64,000 nt of DNA from CAYZQH01 sp050300015 (GTDB taxonomy: Bacteria > Pseudomonadota > Gammaproteobacteria > Pseudomonadales > Cellvibrionaceae). Each line of letters opens with the position of its first letter. The first letter of the stretch is position 1. The notes below the pieces were generated by a model. It was not told where the DNA came from. It was given only the letters and a program-made list of their open reading frames with translations, and searched no databases. The translations under genes and the position numbers were made by a program. Positions 8,384-17,006 of the stretch are shown here, one piece after another. The stretch is taken from NCBI GenBank assembly GCA_050300015.1, contig JBNKWZ010000024.1, positions 370,150 through 434,149 of the forward strand, in the 5' to 3' direction.

Positions 8384-10627
8384 ATGGTAAAAGTGAGAGA
8401 AGATCGCCCAACTTTGGCTGATGGGCAGCTCGATGCGAAAGCCTGGGTCGAGAAACTGTGTGCCGTTGCTGAGCTGGACGCCACAAGTCGCGTGCCGCTG
8501 GCGGCAGCCTGTGAATTGTCGAAAGCTGTCGAGCCGCGTCCAGGTGACCAGCTAACCGGTTGGGGTGAAGGGTATTCCTCTAATTTGGCCGGCTTGGAAA
8601 TGGCCGAAATTTTGGCGGATTTAAATTTAGACTGTGAAACATTGGTGGCGGCCATATTGTATCGCAGTGTACGCGAAGCCAAGTGCACTATGGCGCAGGT
8701 GACAGAGCAATTTGGTGAACCTGTTGCCAAATTGATCCAAGGCGTCACACGTATGGCGGCCATTAGCAAGCTCTCAAACCATTCAGACGGCGCCGTTATG
8801 GGGCTTGAAGGGAAAGAGCAGGCGGACAATATTCGCAAAATGTTAGTGGCGATGGTGGACGATGTTCGAGTGGCGTTGATCAAACTCGCTGAACGGACTT
8901 GCGCCATCCGTGCTGTCAAAAAAGCCCCTATCGAAAAACGCCAGAAAGTGGCCCGTGAAGTGGCTGAAATTTATGCGCCGTTGGCCCACCGTTTAGGAAT
9001 AGGCCACATTAAGTGGGAATTGGAAGACTTATCATTCCGGTACCTGCATCCCTACGACTACAAATATATTGCCAAACTTTTAGATGAAAAGCGTCTTGAT
9101 CGACAGACTTATATCGAGCGCGTGATTGAATCCTTGCAGTTGGCCTTGAATAAAGAGGGCATTCAGCCGTCAGAGCTCTATGGCCGTGCTAAGCACATCT
9201 ACAGTATTTGGCGGAAGATGCGCCGCAAAGGCATCAGTTTTTCTGAAGTTTATGACATCCGTGCGGTACGAATTCTGGTTCATACCGAGCAAGATTGTTA
9301 TCGTGTTTTGGGTATTGTTCATTCCCTGTGGCGTAATATTCCCAACGAATTTGACGATTATATTGCCAACCCCAAGGAGAATGGTTACCGCTCTTTACAT
9401 ACAGCGGTAAAAGGCCCTGATAACCGCGTATTAGAAGTTCAAATTAGAACAGTCGATATGCATGAAGAAGCGGAGTTTGGTGTTTGTGCGCATTGGCGAT
9501 ATAAAAATAGCGATAAAGATTCGGCTTCTTCGAGCTACGAGCAAAAAATCGAGTGGTTGCGGCAAGTGCTTGAATGGCACGATGAAATTGGCGGCACGCC
9601 CTGGGATGATCACTTGCCAAGAGGGATTGAGCAAGATCGTATTTATGTTTTTACTCCAGAAGGCCATGTAGTAGACCTGCCAGACAGTGCGACCGCAGTG
9701 GATTTTGCTTTTCGTATACACTCGGATATCGGACTGCGTTGTCGTGGAGCGAAGGTTAACGGCCGCATAGTACCTTTAAACCAGTCATTAAAAACGGCTG
9801 ATCAAATAGAGATTTTAACGGGGAACCACGAGGCGCCGAGTCGTGACTGGATGGTGCCCTCGTTGGGTTATATCACGACGTCCAAAGCGCGTAGCCGTTT
9901 GCAAGCGTGGTTTAAGAAGCAAGACAGAGAGCAAAATATTGCTGATGGTAGGGCAATATTGGATCGTGAATTTATGCGCCTAGCGGTAGAGGATTTGGAT
10001 TTTGAGCAGCTTGCACAGAAGCTTAAGGCTCGAAACCTGGAAGACCTTTATGCGGGTGTTGGCACCGGGGAAGTTAGTGTGGACCGCGTTATTAACGCAG
10101 CCCAGCGTCTCTACAAAGTAGAGCGTGCTGATGAGCCCGTTATCTCGCTGGTTGGGCGTGCAACATCGAATGACGGCACGTCAGACATTTACATTGACGG
10201 CGTCGGTAACTTGCTCTCCAGTATTGCTCAGTGCTGTAAACCCATTCCTGGCGATAGTATTACGGGCTACATCACCCTAGGCCGAGGGGTGTCCATTCAC
10301 CGTCAAGATTGTACTAATGCCCTTCAATTAGCCTCAGACGAACCCGAGCGCATGATTAAAGTGGATTGGGCCGAGAAGCCTCAACAATACTATTCGGTTG
10401 ATGTGAATGTGGTGGCTTTTGATCGACACGGACTATTGCGGGACATTACCGCGCTTTTGGATCGCGAGCATGTGAATGTCAGTGCATTGCAAACGTTATC
10501 CGATAAACACAAAAATACTGTCGACATGCTACTGACCATGGAGGTTCCTAGCTTCAGTGACTTAAGTCGTGTACTGGCACGCTTAAGTCGTTTGCCTAAT
10601 GTCGCTGAAGTGCGTCGTAAACACTAA
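8384..10627 (+). CDS. relA: (p)ppGpp synthetase RelA (GTP pyrophosphokinase)
   Basis: Ribosome-associated alarmone synthetase of the stringent response, activated by uncharged tRNA. Its 747 residues begin MVKVREDRP, characteristic of RelA. The N-terminal hydrolase domain is degenerate: the HD metal motif of SpoT is replaced in the stretch LYRSVREAKCTMAQV, so it should be synthetase-only. The synthetase domain (YRSLHTAVKGP, EVQIRT, EFGVCAHWRYK) is followed by a TGS domain (IYVFTPEGHVVDLPDSATAV), a Cys-containing zinc-finger region (AQCCKPIPGD) and a C-terminal ACT/RRM domain. It lies between cysM and mazG; a 252-bp gap precedes mazG. Confidence 0.95.
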   Translation: MVKVREDRPTLADGQLDAKAWVEKLCAVAELDATSRVPLAAACELSKAVEPRPGDQLTGWGEGYSSNLAGLEMAEILADLNLDCETLVAAILYRSVREAKCTMAQVTEQFGEPVAKLIQGVTRMAAISKLSNHSDGAVMGLEGKEQADNIRKMLVAMVDDVRVALIKLAERTCAIRAVKKAPIEKRQKVAREVAEIYAPLAHRLGIGHIKWELEDLSFRYLHPYDYKYIAKLLDEKRLDRQTYIERVIESLQLALNKEGIQPSELYGRAKHIYSIWRKMRRKGISFSEVYDIRAVRILVHTEQDCYRVLGIVHSLWRNIPNEFDDYIANPKENGYRSLHTAVKGPDNRVLEVQIRTVDMHEEAEFGVCAHWRYKNSDKDSASSSYEQKIEWLRQVLEWHDEIGGTPWDDHLPRGIEQDRIYVFTPEGHVVDLPDSATAVDFAFRIHSDIGLRCRGAKVNGRIVPLNQSLKTADQIEILTGNHEAPSRDWMVPSLGYITTSKARSRLQAWFKKQDREQNIADGRAILDREFMRLAVEDLDFEQLAQKLKARNLEDLYAGVGTGEVSVDRVINAAQRLYKVERADEPVISLVGRATSNDGTSDIYIDGVGNLLSSIAQCCKPIPGDSITGYITLGRGVSIHRQDCTNALQLASDEPERMIKVDWAEKPQQYYSVDVNVVAFDRHGLLRDITALLDREHVNVSALQTLSDKHKNTVDMLLTMEVPSFSDLSRVLARLSRLPNVAEVRRKH

Positions 10628-10670
10628 AAGCTATCTCAAAATAGAGACTTTTTGTGTAAGCAGGGCCCGA

Positions 10671-10720
10671 GCGTCTCGAAATACGCGGTCTACGAGTGTA
10701 AATGAGTATTTGAGAGACGC
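10671..10720. repeat. Imperfect inverted repeat between relA and mazG
   Basis: GCGTCTCGAAATAC at 10671-10684 is mirrored by GTATTTGAGAGACGC at 10706-10720, giving a stem of about 14 bp with a small internal mismatch around a 21-base loop. There is no T-run, so it is not a classical terminator. It could be an RNA-processing or regulatory hairpin in a relA-mazG transcript. Confidence 0.45.
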
Positions 10721-10879
10721 GAGAACGCAGCTGGTGCGGAAAAGATCATTTTCGAGACAGCTTCCAGTCAAATACCGGGTGTCGCCACTGGAGTGATGAG
10801 TATATTCTGATGCCAACACCATGGGCTCTGTCATACGGTTTACCACCTTCGTACACTAAATTTCGCTTAAAGGGGCGCT

Positions 10880-11680
10880 ATGCACACTGTTGATGATCTG
10901 TTAACCATAATGACTCGATTGCGCGACCCAGAAACGGGGTGCCCCTGGGATGTGAAACAAACCTTTGCGTCCATCGCCCCCTATACCTTGGAGGAGGCCT
11001 ATGAAGTGGTGGATGCCATTTCTCGTGATGACCTCCCGCACCTGGAAGAAGAGCTTGGCGATTTACTATTGCAGGTGGTTTTTCACAGCCAAATGGGGCA
11101 GGAAATCGGGGTTTTTAGTTTTGAGTCGGTCGTAACATCATTAGCTAACAAGTTACTTCGGCGTCACCCTCATGTCTTTCCCGATGGCACACTCAACAGT
11201 CAAGTTTCAGAGCAAAGCACACAGACCCATGACGTTAAAGAAGCTTGGGAGAAAATTAAAGCCGATGAACGGGAAGTTAAGGGAAAAAAAGGGCTTTTAG
11301 ATGACATCCCCTTAGCGTTACCGGCGTTAAAGCGCGCGCAAAAATTGCAAAAGCGAGCTGCAAAAGTGGGGTTTGATTGGTCGGCCCTGAAAGGCGTGAT
11401 GGACAAACTCGAAGAAGAAATTAACGAATTAAACCATGCGGTTGAACAAGGCGATCCAACGGCTCAGATAGAAGAGTTAGGCGATGTGTTATTTACCGCT
11501 GTGAATATGGCTCGGCACCTCGGGGTTGATGCTGAAGATGCTTTGCGTCAGGCCAATAGCAAGTTTCAGTCACGTTTTGAAACCATGGAAAAAGCGCTCC
11601 AAAGGGCGGGCGTGGCCCCAGAGGATCAATCTCCCGAAAGCTGGGATAGAGCATGGGAAGCCGCTAAAGCTGAACGCTAG
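10880..11680 (+). CDS. mazG: Nucleoside triphosphate pyrophosphohydrolase MazG
   Basis: House-cleaning NTPase that hydrolyses (d)NTPs to NMP plus pyrophosphate and, in E. coli, lowers (p)ppGpp in cells with active MazF. The 266-residue protein has two MazG domains. The first shows RDPETGCPWDVKQTFASIAPYTLEEAYEVVDAI with the EExxE metal motif (HLEEELGDLLLQVVFH). The second shows KLEEEINELNHAV and EELGDVLFTAVNMARHLG. ATG 10880 has a good ribosome site (AAAGGGGCGCT). The relA-mazG neighbourhood is conserved. No mazEF toxin-antitoxin pair lies between them here. Confidence 0.95.
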   Translation: MHTVDDLLTIMTRLRDPETGCPWDVKQTFASIAPYTLEEAYEVVDAISRDDLPHLEEELGDLLLQVVFHSQMGQEIGVFSFESVVTSLANKLLRRHPHVFPDGTLNSQVSEQSTQTHDVKEAWEKIKADEREVKGKKGLLDDIPLALPALKRAQKLQKRAAKVGFDWSALKGVMDKLEEEINELNHAVEQGDPTAQIEELGDVLFTAVNMARHLGVDAEDALRQANSKFQSRFETMEKALQRAGVAPEDQSPESWDRAWEAAKAER

Positions 11681-11739
11681 CGATGCGTGTCACCCCACCC
11701 ACCGCGAGCGGCCCGATATCTCATCAAGCCATTCAGCGA

Positions 11740-12069
11740 TTAATGTTGCGGGCCGCTGTTATCCAAGTGTTTTCGAGTCAGCTGAGCAAATTTGCCGGTG
11801 GGCCCAACATCTTCATAGATGGGGTCACCAAGTTCGTCAAAATTTGCAATTTTCTCACCTTGAATATAAGGCAGCGAATATTCCAAATCATTGAGTGCTG
11901 CTGACAACAATTCTGTAATGATCTGCTCTCTAGTTCTGGCAGGGTACATTTCAGCCAATGCTAAAATCTTGGCCGCATCTGTTTTGGCCAGATGCACTTG
12001 AAAAGTCGTTTCTGTTAACGGATTGCTCGAAGTCTTTTCCCAGTTTTGGATGAGCTCACGCAAAGTCAT
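11740..12069 (-). CDS. Conserved hypothetical protein, pseudomonad type
   Basis: The 109-residue protein MTLRELIQNWEKTSS... is intracellular, acidic and has no signal peptide. The middle segment (KTDAAKILALAEMYPARTREQIITELLSAALNDLE) looks helical, with a ribbon-helix-helix-like character, followed by a conserved-looking tail (GDPIYEDVGPTGKFAQLTRKHL). I recall close homologues in Pseudomonas and relatives annotated loosely as 'type 1 pili tip component' or 'pilin assembly protein'; nothing in the sequence supports a pilus role. ATG 12069 is preferred to the upstream GTG because AGGTG lies about 6 bases ahead. It converges on mazG. Confidence 0.75.
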   Translation of the reverse strand: MTLRELIQNWEKTSSNPLTETTFQVHLAKTDAAKILALAEMYPARTREQIITELLSAALNDLEYSLPYIQGEKIANFDELGDPIYEDVGPTGKFAQLTRKHLDNSGPQH

Positions 12070-12078
12070 ACACAGCAC

Positions 12079-12468
12079 CTATGATCGACAGAATGTTGAG
12101 TTACCAATAGACAGTAGGAAGGCAAAAGAAACGCCAGTTAACCGTTTAATCTCGACGCTTGGAGAGGTAGGCACCGGCGACCGCTCGTTTCTTCATACAG
12201 TCTTTTGAGGTTACAGTTTTAGTGTAGCTTAACCACAATGACTCTACGCTGAATGTCACGTTGATTTAGGTGTCAAATGCTGCGTAGCAGAAAGTGCATC
12301 GGTGGATCTGATCCCGTCGCGGGGCCATCTGGGTGGGTGGCGATTAAAAAACGACCAATAACTAGAGAGAAACTGCCTATTTCTTGAGAAAGCGAAAAGG
12401 GCCGTGTATCTTTAGCCTCCTTTTGTAAATGGCCCAGCCGGGCTCAGCTAAATAGGAGTATTTCCATA
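12079..12468. other. Intergenic region upstream of adk
   Basis: No convincing ORF is present. The left end holds the leader of the divergent hypothetical gene, and the right end holds the adk promoter (12384-12412) and leader. A few short G+C-rich hairpins (for example GCCCAGCCGGGC near 12431) are visible, with no recognised riboswitch. Confidence 0.6.
12384..12412 (+). promoter_or_regulatory. Predicted sigma-70 promoter of adk
   Basis: TTGAGA (12384-12389) and TATCTT (12407-12412) are separated by exactly 17 bp, about 57 bp before the adk ATG. This is a match by eye only. Confidence 0.5.
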
Positions 12469-13116
12469 ATGCGAATCATTTTATTAGGGGCGCCGGGTGC
12501 GGGCAAGGGCACTCAAGCTAAGTACATTATGGAGTCGTATGCCATACCCCAAATTTCAACAGGTGATATGTTGAGAGCGGCAGTGAAAGCGGAGTCACCT
12601 TTAGGTTTGCAAGTAAAAGACATTATGGCTTCTGGTGGGTTAGTGTCAGATGACATTATCATCAGCTTGGTTAAAGAGCGCATTTCACAAGACGATTGCA
12701 AAAATGGCTTTTTGTTTGATGGCTTTCCCAGAACCATTCCACAGGCTGAAGCCTTGATGGCAGCGGGGGTAGAAATCGATTTTGTGCTTGAAATTGATGT
12801 GGATGATGAAGAAATTGTCGCGCGTCTCAGTGGGCGGCGGGTTCATCCGGATTCTGGACGCATTTATAATGTTGTTTACAACCCCCCCAAGCAGGAAGGA
12901 AAAGACGATGTTACTGGAGAGCCGTTGATTCAGCGCGACGACGATAAAGAAGAAACTGTTCGCAAGCGTTTAGCGGTATACCATGAGCAGACCAAACCCT
13001 TGGTGAATTTCTATCAAAAAGTAGCCGCTGACAACGATCAATGTGTTTACAAACAGATACCCGGTGTTGGCTCCATGGAGCAAATCAAGGATGCTATTAC
13101 CCAAGTATTAGGCTAA
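12469..13116 (+). CDS. adk: Adenylate kinase
   Basis: Catalyses ATP + AMP to 2 ADP; essential cytosolic enzyme. The 215-residue long-form protein has P-loop GAPGAGKGTQAKY, the NMP-binding region (QISTGDMLRAAV), GFPRTIPQAEAL, and a LID of the gram-negative, non-zinc type (GRRVHPDSGRIYNVVYNPPK) lacking the four cysteines. The leader has AGGAG about 10 bases before ATG. The gene ends at a strong terminator, so it is transcriptionally separate from the distant tsaB. Confidence 0.97.
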   Translation: MRIILLGAPGAGKGTQAKYIMESYAIPQISTGDMLRAAVKAESPLGLQVKDIMASGGLVSDDIIISLVKERISQDDCKNGFLFDGFPRTIPQAEALMAAGVEIDFVLEIDVDDEEIVARLSGRRVHPDSGRIYNVVYNPPKQEGKDDVTGEPLIQRDDDKEETVRKRLAVYHEQTKPLVNFYQKVAADNDQCVYKQIPGVGSMEQIKDAITQVLG

Positions 13117-13147
13117 TTCAGTCCATTCGCTCCCGCTCAAGACCATG

Positions 13148-13173
13148 CGCCGCCCTTAGGGCGGCGTTTTTTT
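13148..13173 (+). terminator. Intrinsic terminator of adk
   Basis: A perfect 8-bp G+C stem (CGCCGCCC 13148-13155, GGGCGGCG 13159-13166) with a TTA loop is followed by seven T residues. Confidence 0.93.
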
Positions 13174-14622
13174 ACCTCTTCCTTCTATATACAACCCTCA
13201 TTTAAACGACGGCAATCCGCCTTTTTGCTCTCTTGTGACCAATGCCTTCCTAAGCGTTGGGGCAAACAAGGTGAAAGTCTACGATCAAAACGCGTGATAA
13301 AGTTTTCTAGAAAGGTCAAATAGGCCTCTTGTCCTCTTTGAGGATCATCGAGTTTACGTATCTAAATTGTAAAGCGCTTCGAAAACCCAGGTGTCCTTAT
13401 GTTGCTTCTGGGCGGGTTAATGTACTCGGAAACGGTTAGCGCATCCCAATGGGTTGATGGGCAGACGCTGAAACCCCATTAGAGGGGTTGGTAGGCTGCG
13501 CGAATGGCAGGCTGGCACCTATTTGGTGTTTATTGCTTACATTACTTGTATGACTGCTGGCTCTGAAGGAGTCCATGCTGTGGAAAAGCATTCCAAGCGT
13601 TGGTCGGATACGCGTGTTTACGACCAAGGGCGCAAAGGGGCAGATTGCTCTAACGGCGATGTCGAATTCTTTAACATGCTGCGAGGTTGTTCGCTGATGC
13701 CACCAAAATAGAACTCATTCGCGTGCGTAAATTCGTGCAAGTGAAGCCACGCCAAAAATAAAATCCAAAGGGTTTACTCTATACGCTATCGCTAGTTCTC
13801 GCATAACGCTGAGTTTTTAGTGGCCAAAGGTTCGCCCTGAATGAACCAAATGTAAACCTTCTGAGGTGCGGTGGCGTTCTGGGTTCAGAGCTTGTGAGCG
13901 TTAGCGGGTTTAAAAAGATAGGTGAGGGCAGTAAAGCGTATTTTTTTGCATTTACAGTACTTGGGGTGGGCCAATGCCACAGGTATTTTTGCCGTTCGGC
14001 TTTTGGGAGGAATTTGAACAAACCGTTTATGTCCCAATAACTGGCGTTGAGCAGAGACTTAAGGGTTTTAACTGGATGCAGTTACAAAAAGGTCAGCTGA
14101 ACGGTGTAAAGGTCATTCTCATCTGGGGGGAATTAAGCGTTACTCTTTTTTGAGAAAACAACAGCGTACAGTGGATGTGTTTGCAGTAATTGAGTGGGGT
14201 GCATACGCATACAGGTGTTGAAGGCCGAAGTTCATAAATCCTGAGAGGGGGCAGTTATCTTTTTCGGTGCTTGAATTCACTAAAAGGTTGACTTTGTTTT
14301 GAATAAAATTTGGGTTTTGATCTTTATCGAAATCGTTAAGCCAAAATCCAAAGGGGATTCAAAATTTCAAGATTTGAGCATAAATCTTAAACCAAACTTT
14401 GAATTTAACAGCGGAAGTAATTAATCATTTAAAACCCATTTCGGTTTCCGAAGGGGCAAAAATGCGAAATTTTTTTTAAAAAACAAAAAAAAGTGGCTGT
14501 TTTTCTTAAAAAGGCGTGCAAATTAACTTTTTTTTCAATAATATTTGCACAAGCGCTTGTTGCGCTTATTTTTTATGCTATGGTTTTGGAGTGGGTGAAC
14601 CTATCCAAGTGAGGAGAGAAAA
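13174..14622. other. 1.45-kb gene-poor tract between adk and the H1-like gene
   Basis: No intact gene of normal length is visible. Short open stretches in different frames read as protein-like and may be remains of one or more decayed genes (see 13399-14153). A weak minus-strand open stretch (about 13178-13365, reading RGQEAYLTFLENFITRFDRR) is also present. From about 14260 the DNA becomes strongly AT-rich with many A/T tracts, forming the leader of the H1-like gene. Confidence 0.55.
13399..14153 (+). pseudogene. Possible decayed ORF in several frames
   Basis: Successive plus-strand open segments change frame. ATG 13399 opens a short hydrophobic, signal-like start (MLLLGGLMYSETVSASQWVD). Then 13472-13711 is open (LVFIAYITCMTAGSEGVHAV, RWSDTRVYDQGRKGADC). 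About 13680-13760 reads ADATKIELIRVRKFVQVKPR in another frame. About 13886-14035 reads SGFKKIGEGSKAYFFAFTVL, and ATG 13974-TGA 14153 (59 codons) reads MPQVFLPFGFWEEFEQTVYV and LKGFNWMQLQKGQLNGVKVI. I recognise no family. The segments could instead be chance ORFs. Confidence 0.3.
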
Positions 14623-15339
14623 ATGGCAAGAGTAGCAAAAAAACCGGGTCGTCCTCGTGGCGCCAAAAAAGCAAAGGCTAAATCAGCACCAGCAGTTAAG
14701 GCCGTTGCATCCCCAGCAGTTGCAAAAGCAGAAGCTGCACTGGCGAAAGCAACCACAGCGTTGACGACTGCTTCTGCTCGTGTTGCAGCCGCTCGTAAAA
14801 AGGCAACTGCAGCCGCAGCTAAGGCTCGTACAACGAAAACTGCAGCCGCAAAGAGTGCAGCCGTTAAAGCAAAGGCCGCTGTTGCGCCTCTGTCAGCTAA
14901 AGCGGTAGATGCACGATCTAAGGTAGCAGCCATGAAGGCCGCTTTGGCCGAGGCCAAGAAAGTTGCTAAGCTGGAGGCAGCAAATGCTGCAGCAGAAGCT
15001 CGAGTGGCTAAGTTGAAAGAAACTTTGGCTGCTAAAGCTGAAGCGGATTTGGCAAAAGCTTTGGCTAAGTTTGAAGCAGCTTGGAGCAAAAAACGCGGAG
15101 CAGCCGATGCGAAGAAGGTAAAGGCAGTAGAGAAGAAGACCGCTGCTAAACTGAAATCCGCAGTTAAAAAAGCCAAGCCCAAAAAGCGTCCTGCTCGTAA
15201 AGCAGCCGCCAAAAAGGCAGCGCCAGCGTCAGCAGCGCCAAAAAAGGCGGCGGGTCGTCCCAAAAAAGCAGCCGCTACGAAACCGGCCGCTAGTAAGGTC
15301 GGCGTAAAGCGTCGTGGTCGTCCACCTAAAAAGGCTTAA
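14623..15339 (+). CDS. AT-hook, histone H1-like Ala/Lys-rich DNA-binding protein (AlgP-like)
   Basis: Very basic, low-complexity protein of 238 residues rich in Ala and Lys. It has AT-hook-like GRP cores at both ends (KPGRPRGAKK near the N-terminus, AAGRPKKAA and KRRGRPPKKA at the C-terminus), a central heptad-like helix (about 85-160, KVAAMKAALAEAKKVAKLEA) that may form a coiled coil, and KPKKRPARKAAAKKAA repeats. This matches the eukaryotic-H1-like AlgP/AlgR3 class of pseudomonads, thought to coat or bend DNA. It has a clear GAGGAGAG ribosome site and its own terminator. It sits between adk and tsaB after a long AT-rich leader. Repetitive codons make it prone to slippage. Confidence 0.82.
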   Translation: MARVAKKPGRPRGAKKAKAKSAPAVKAVASPAVAKAEAALAKATTALTTASARVAAARKKATAAAAKARTTKTAAAKSAAVKAKAAVAPLSAKAVDARSKVAAMKAALAEAKKVAKLEAANAAAEARVAKLKETLAAKAEADLAKALAKFEAAWSKKRGAADAKKVKAVEKKTAAKLKSAVKKAKPKKRPARKAAAKKAAPASAAPKKAAGRPKKAAATKPAASKVGVKRRGRPPKKA

Positions 15340-15370
15340 TACACTGCGTTAGTGTTATTTAATGTCTATA

Positions 15371-15401
15371 AAAGGCCGCGGGGAAGCCCGCGGCCTTTTT
15401 T
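15371..15401 (+). terminator. Intrinsic terminator of the H1-like gene
   Basis: A 9-bp G+C stem (GGCCGCGGG 15374-15382, CCCGCGGCC 15387-15395) with a GAAG loop is flanked by A residues and followed by six T residues. Confidence 0.93.
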
Positions 15402-15447
15402 CGTGGTGCTGCTCCGTCAAGCCCATTGATCATGTACAATGCGGCCC

Positions 15448-16164
15448 ATGAACCTTCCTAATATTCTTGCTGTTGATGCCTCTGCCGGTGTGTGCTCTGT
15501 TGCTTTGCGCTATGGACGCTACGAGCACTGCTTGGTGAGCCGAACGCCTAGGGCCCACGCCCAAGAAATCCTACCGATGATGAATGTTTTACTGACAGAA
15601 GCAAAAGGCTCTCTGCAGGGTATTGATGCCATGGCCTATGGCGCAGGCCCGGGGTCCTTTACGGGCTTGCGGATTGCTTTGGGTTTTGTTCAGGGGTTGG
15701 CATTTGGTCTGGGTTGCCCTGTTGTCCCTGTTTGCAGTTTGCAAGCCTTGTCTGTCACTTATCGGCAAGTACACCCTGAATCTGAGCGCATAGTGTCCAT
15801 ATTGGATGCGAGAATGTCTGAGCTCTATTGGGCGGAGTATGTTTCCGATAACGATCAGTGGGTCACACGACAGCCACCAATGCTTAGCTCCGTTGAGACG
15901 GTTCAAGAATATATAGAATCCTTGAGCGCATCCGATAAAGCCTCTCTGCATTTGGTGGGGCCGGGTGTCGAGCTGCTGTCTTCTTGTGAAGCTATAATAT
16001 CTTCTGATAAAAATTGTGAGCCCACTGCATCAGCCGTGCTGGAGCTGGCAAGCCATGCTTATTTGGCCGGTGGCGGAATCCCGGTGACAGATGCTGAGTT
16101 AAATTACCTCAGAAATTCTGTCAGTTGGAATAAACGACGTCGTGTTCGAACGCAACCCATATAA
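15448..16164 (+). CDS. tsaB: tRNA threonylcarbamoyladenosine biosynthesis protein TsaB
   Basis: Scaffold partner of TsaD in t6A37 tRNA modification; an ASKHA-fold protein without catalytic metal residues. The ATG at 15448 gives 238 residues starting MNLPNILAVDASAGVCSVALRYG, matching TsaB. It also shows HAQEILPMMN and the diagnostic GPGSFTGLRIALGFVQGLAFG. An in-frame ATG at 15439 would add MRP. No clear ribosome site precedes either; a TACAAT sequence at 15434 might be a -10 and imply a very short leader. It is first in a tsaB-uppP-aminopeptidase run. Confidence 0.93.
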   Translation: MNLPNILAVDASAGVCSVALRYGRYEHCLVSRTPRAHAQEILPMMNVLLTEAKGSLQGIDAMAYGAGPGSFTGLRIALGFVQGLAFGLGCPVVPVCSLQALSVTYRQVHPESERIVSILDARMSELYWAEYVSDNDQWVTRQPPMLSSVETVQEYIESLSASDKASLHLVGPGVELLSSCEAIISSDKNCEPTASAVLELASHAYLAGGGIPVTDAELNYLRNSVSWNKRRRVRTQPI

Positions 16165-16197
16165 TCCCCCAGTAACTGATCTTTTTTTGGAGATAAA

Positions 16198-16998
16198 GTG
16201 GACCTTATTCACGTCATTGTACTGGCCCTCATTCAAGGGCTGACTGAATTTTTACCCATATCCAGTTCAGCTCACCTCATACTGCCAAGCCAACTGTTAG
16301 GTTGGCCCGATCAGGGCCTGGCATTTGATCTGGCGGTGCATGTAGGGACTCTGACTGCAGTGGTATTTTATTTCCGGCAGGATCTCTGGAAAGTGACTCA
16401 GGGCTGGGTGCTCCAAAAGAAGACCGGTTCCAGTGCGGAAAGTCGGTTGGGATGGAATATTATTATTGCGACGATCCCCGTGTGTATTGCCGGGTTTTTT
16501 GGCAAAGATTTTATCGAACAACACCTTCGCTCCACGGAGGTGATCGCAATCACGACACTGCTGTTTGGTGTTTTGTTGTGGTGGGCTGACTGGCAGAATC
16601 GTCATCATCAGAAGACGATCAGTGATATTACCTTCACCCTAGCTCTGATCATTGGCTTGGCACAAATGCTGGCACTGGTGCCTGGCACGTCTCGCTCCGG
16701 CATCACGATTACAGCGGCACTTTTTCTTGGCCTGACTCGGGAAGATTCCGCGCGGTTTTCATTTTTGATGTCAGTACCCACTATTTTATTGGGGGGAGCC
16801 TTTGCTTTATTGGGGCTATTGGGGCAAAGCAATGTGGATTGGCTTTCCATGGGTATAGGATTTGTGTGTTCGGCGGCAAGTGCATATATTTGTATTACAT
16901 TATTTTTAAGTGCTATCTCTAAGATAGGGATGTTTCCCTTTGTTGTTTATCGATTGATTCTGGGTACGCTTTTACTCGGGTTAGGGTTATTGTTTTAG
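16198..16998 (+). CDS. uppP: Undecaprenyl-diphosphatase UppP/BacA
   Basis: Polytopic inner-membrane phosphatase that recycles undecaprenyl pyrophosphate for peptidoglycan and O-antigen synthesis and confers bacitracin resistance. The 266-residue protein has the two family signatures: the N-terminal Glu-rich motif (ALIQGLTEFLPISSSAHLIL) and the PGTSRSGIT phosphatase motif, with about eight membrane segments. It starts at GTG 16198 behind TTGGAGATAAA. It lies 33 bp after tsaB and 8 bp before the aminopeptidase gene, so probably in an operon. Confidence 0.95.
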   Translation: MDLIHVIVLALIQGLTEFLPISSSAHLILPSQLLGWPDQGLAFDLAVHVGTLTAVVFYFRQDLWKVTQGWVLQKKTGSSAESRLGWNIIIATIPVCIAGFFGKDFIEQHLRSTEVIAITTLLFGVLLWWADWQNRHHQKTISDITFTLALIIGLAQMLALVPGTSRSGITITAALFLGLTREDSARFSFLMSVPTILLGGAFALLGLLGQSNVDWLSMGIGFVCSAASAYICITLFLSAISKIGMFPFVVYRLILGTLLLGLGLLF

Positions 16999-17006
16999 GA
17001 GCCGCT

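Noticed and set aside
13779..14021. 80-codon minus-strand ORF in the gap after adk
   Set aside because: The opposite strand reads more protein-like over the same bases, and no ribosome site precedes this ORF.
14601..15263. 220-codon minus-strand ORF antisense to the H1-like gene
   Set aside because: It is an Ala/Phe-rich mirror produced by the Ala/Lys codon bias of the plus-strand gene, which has a clear ribosome site and terminator.
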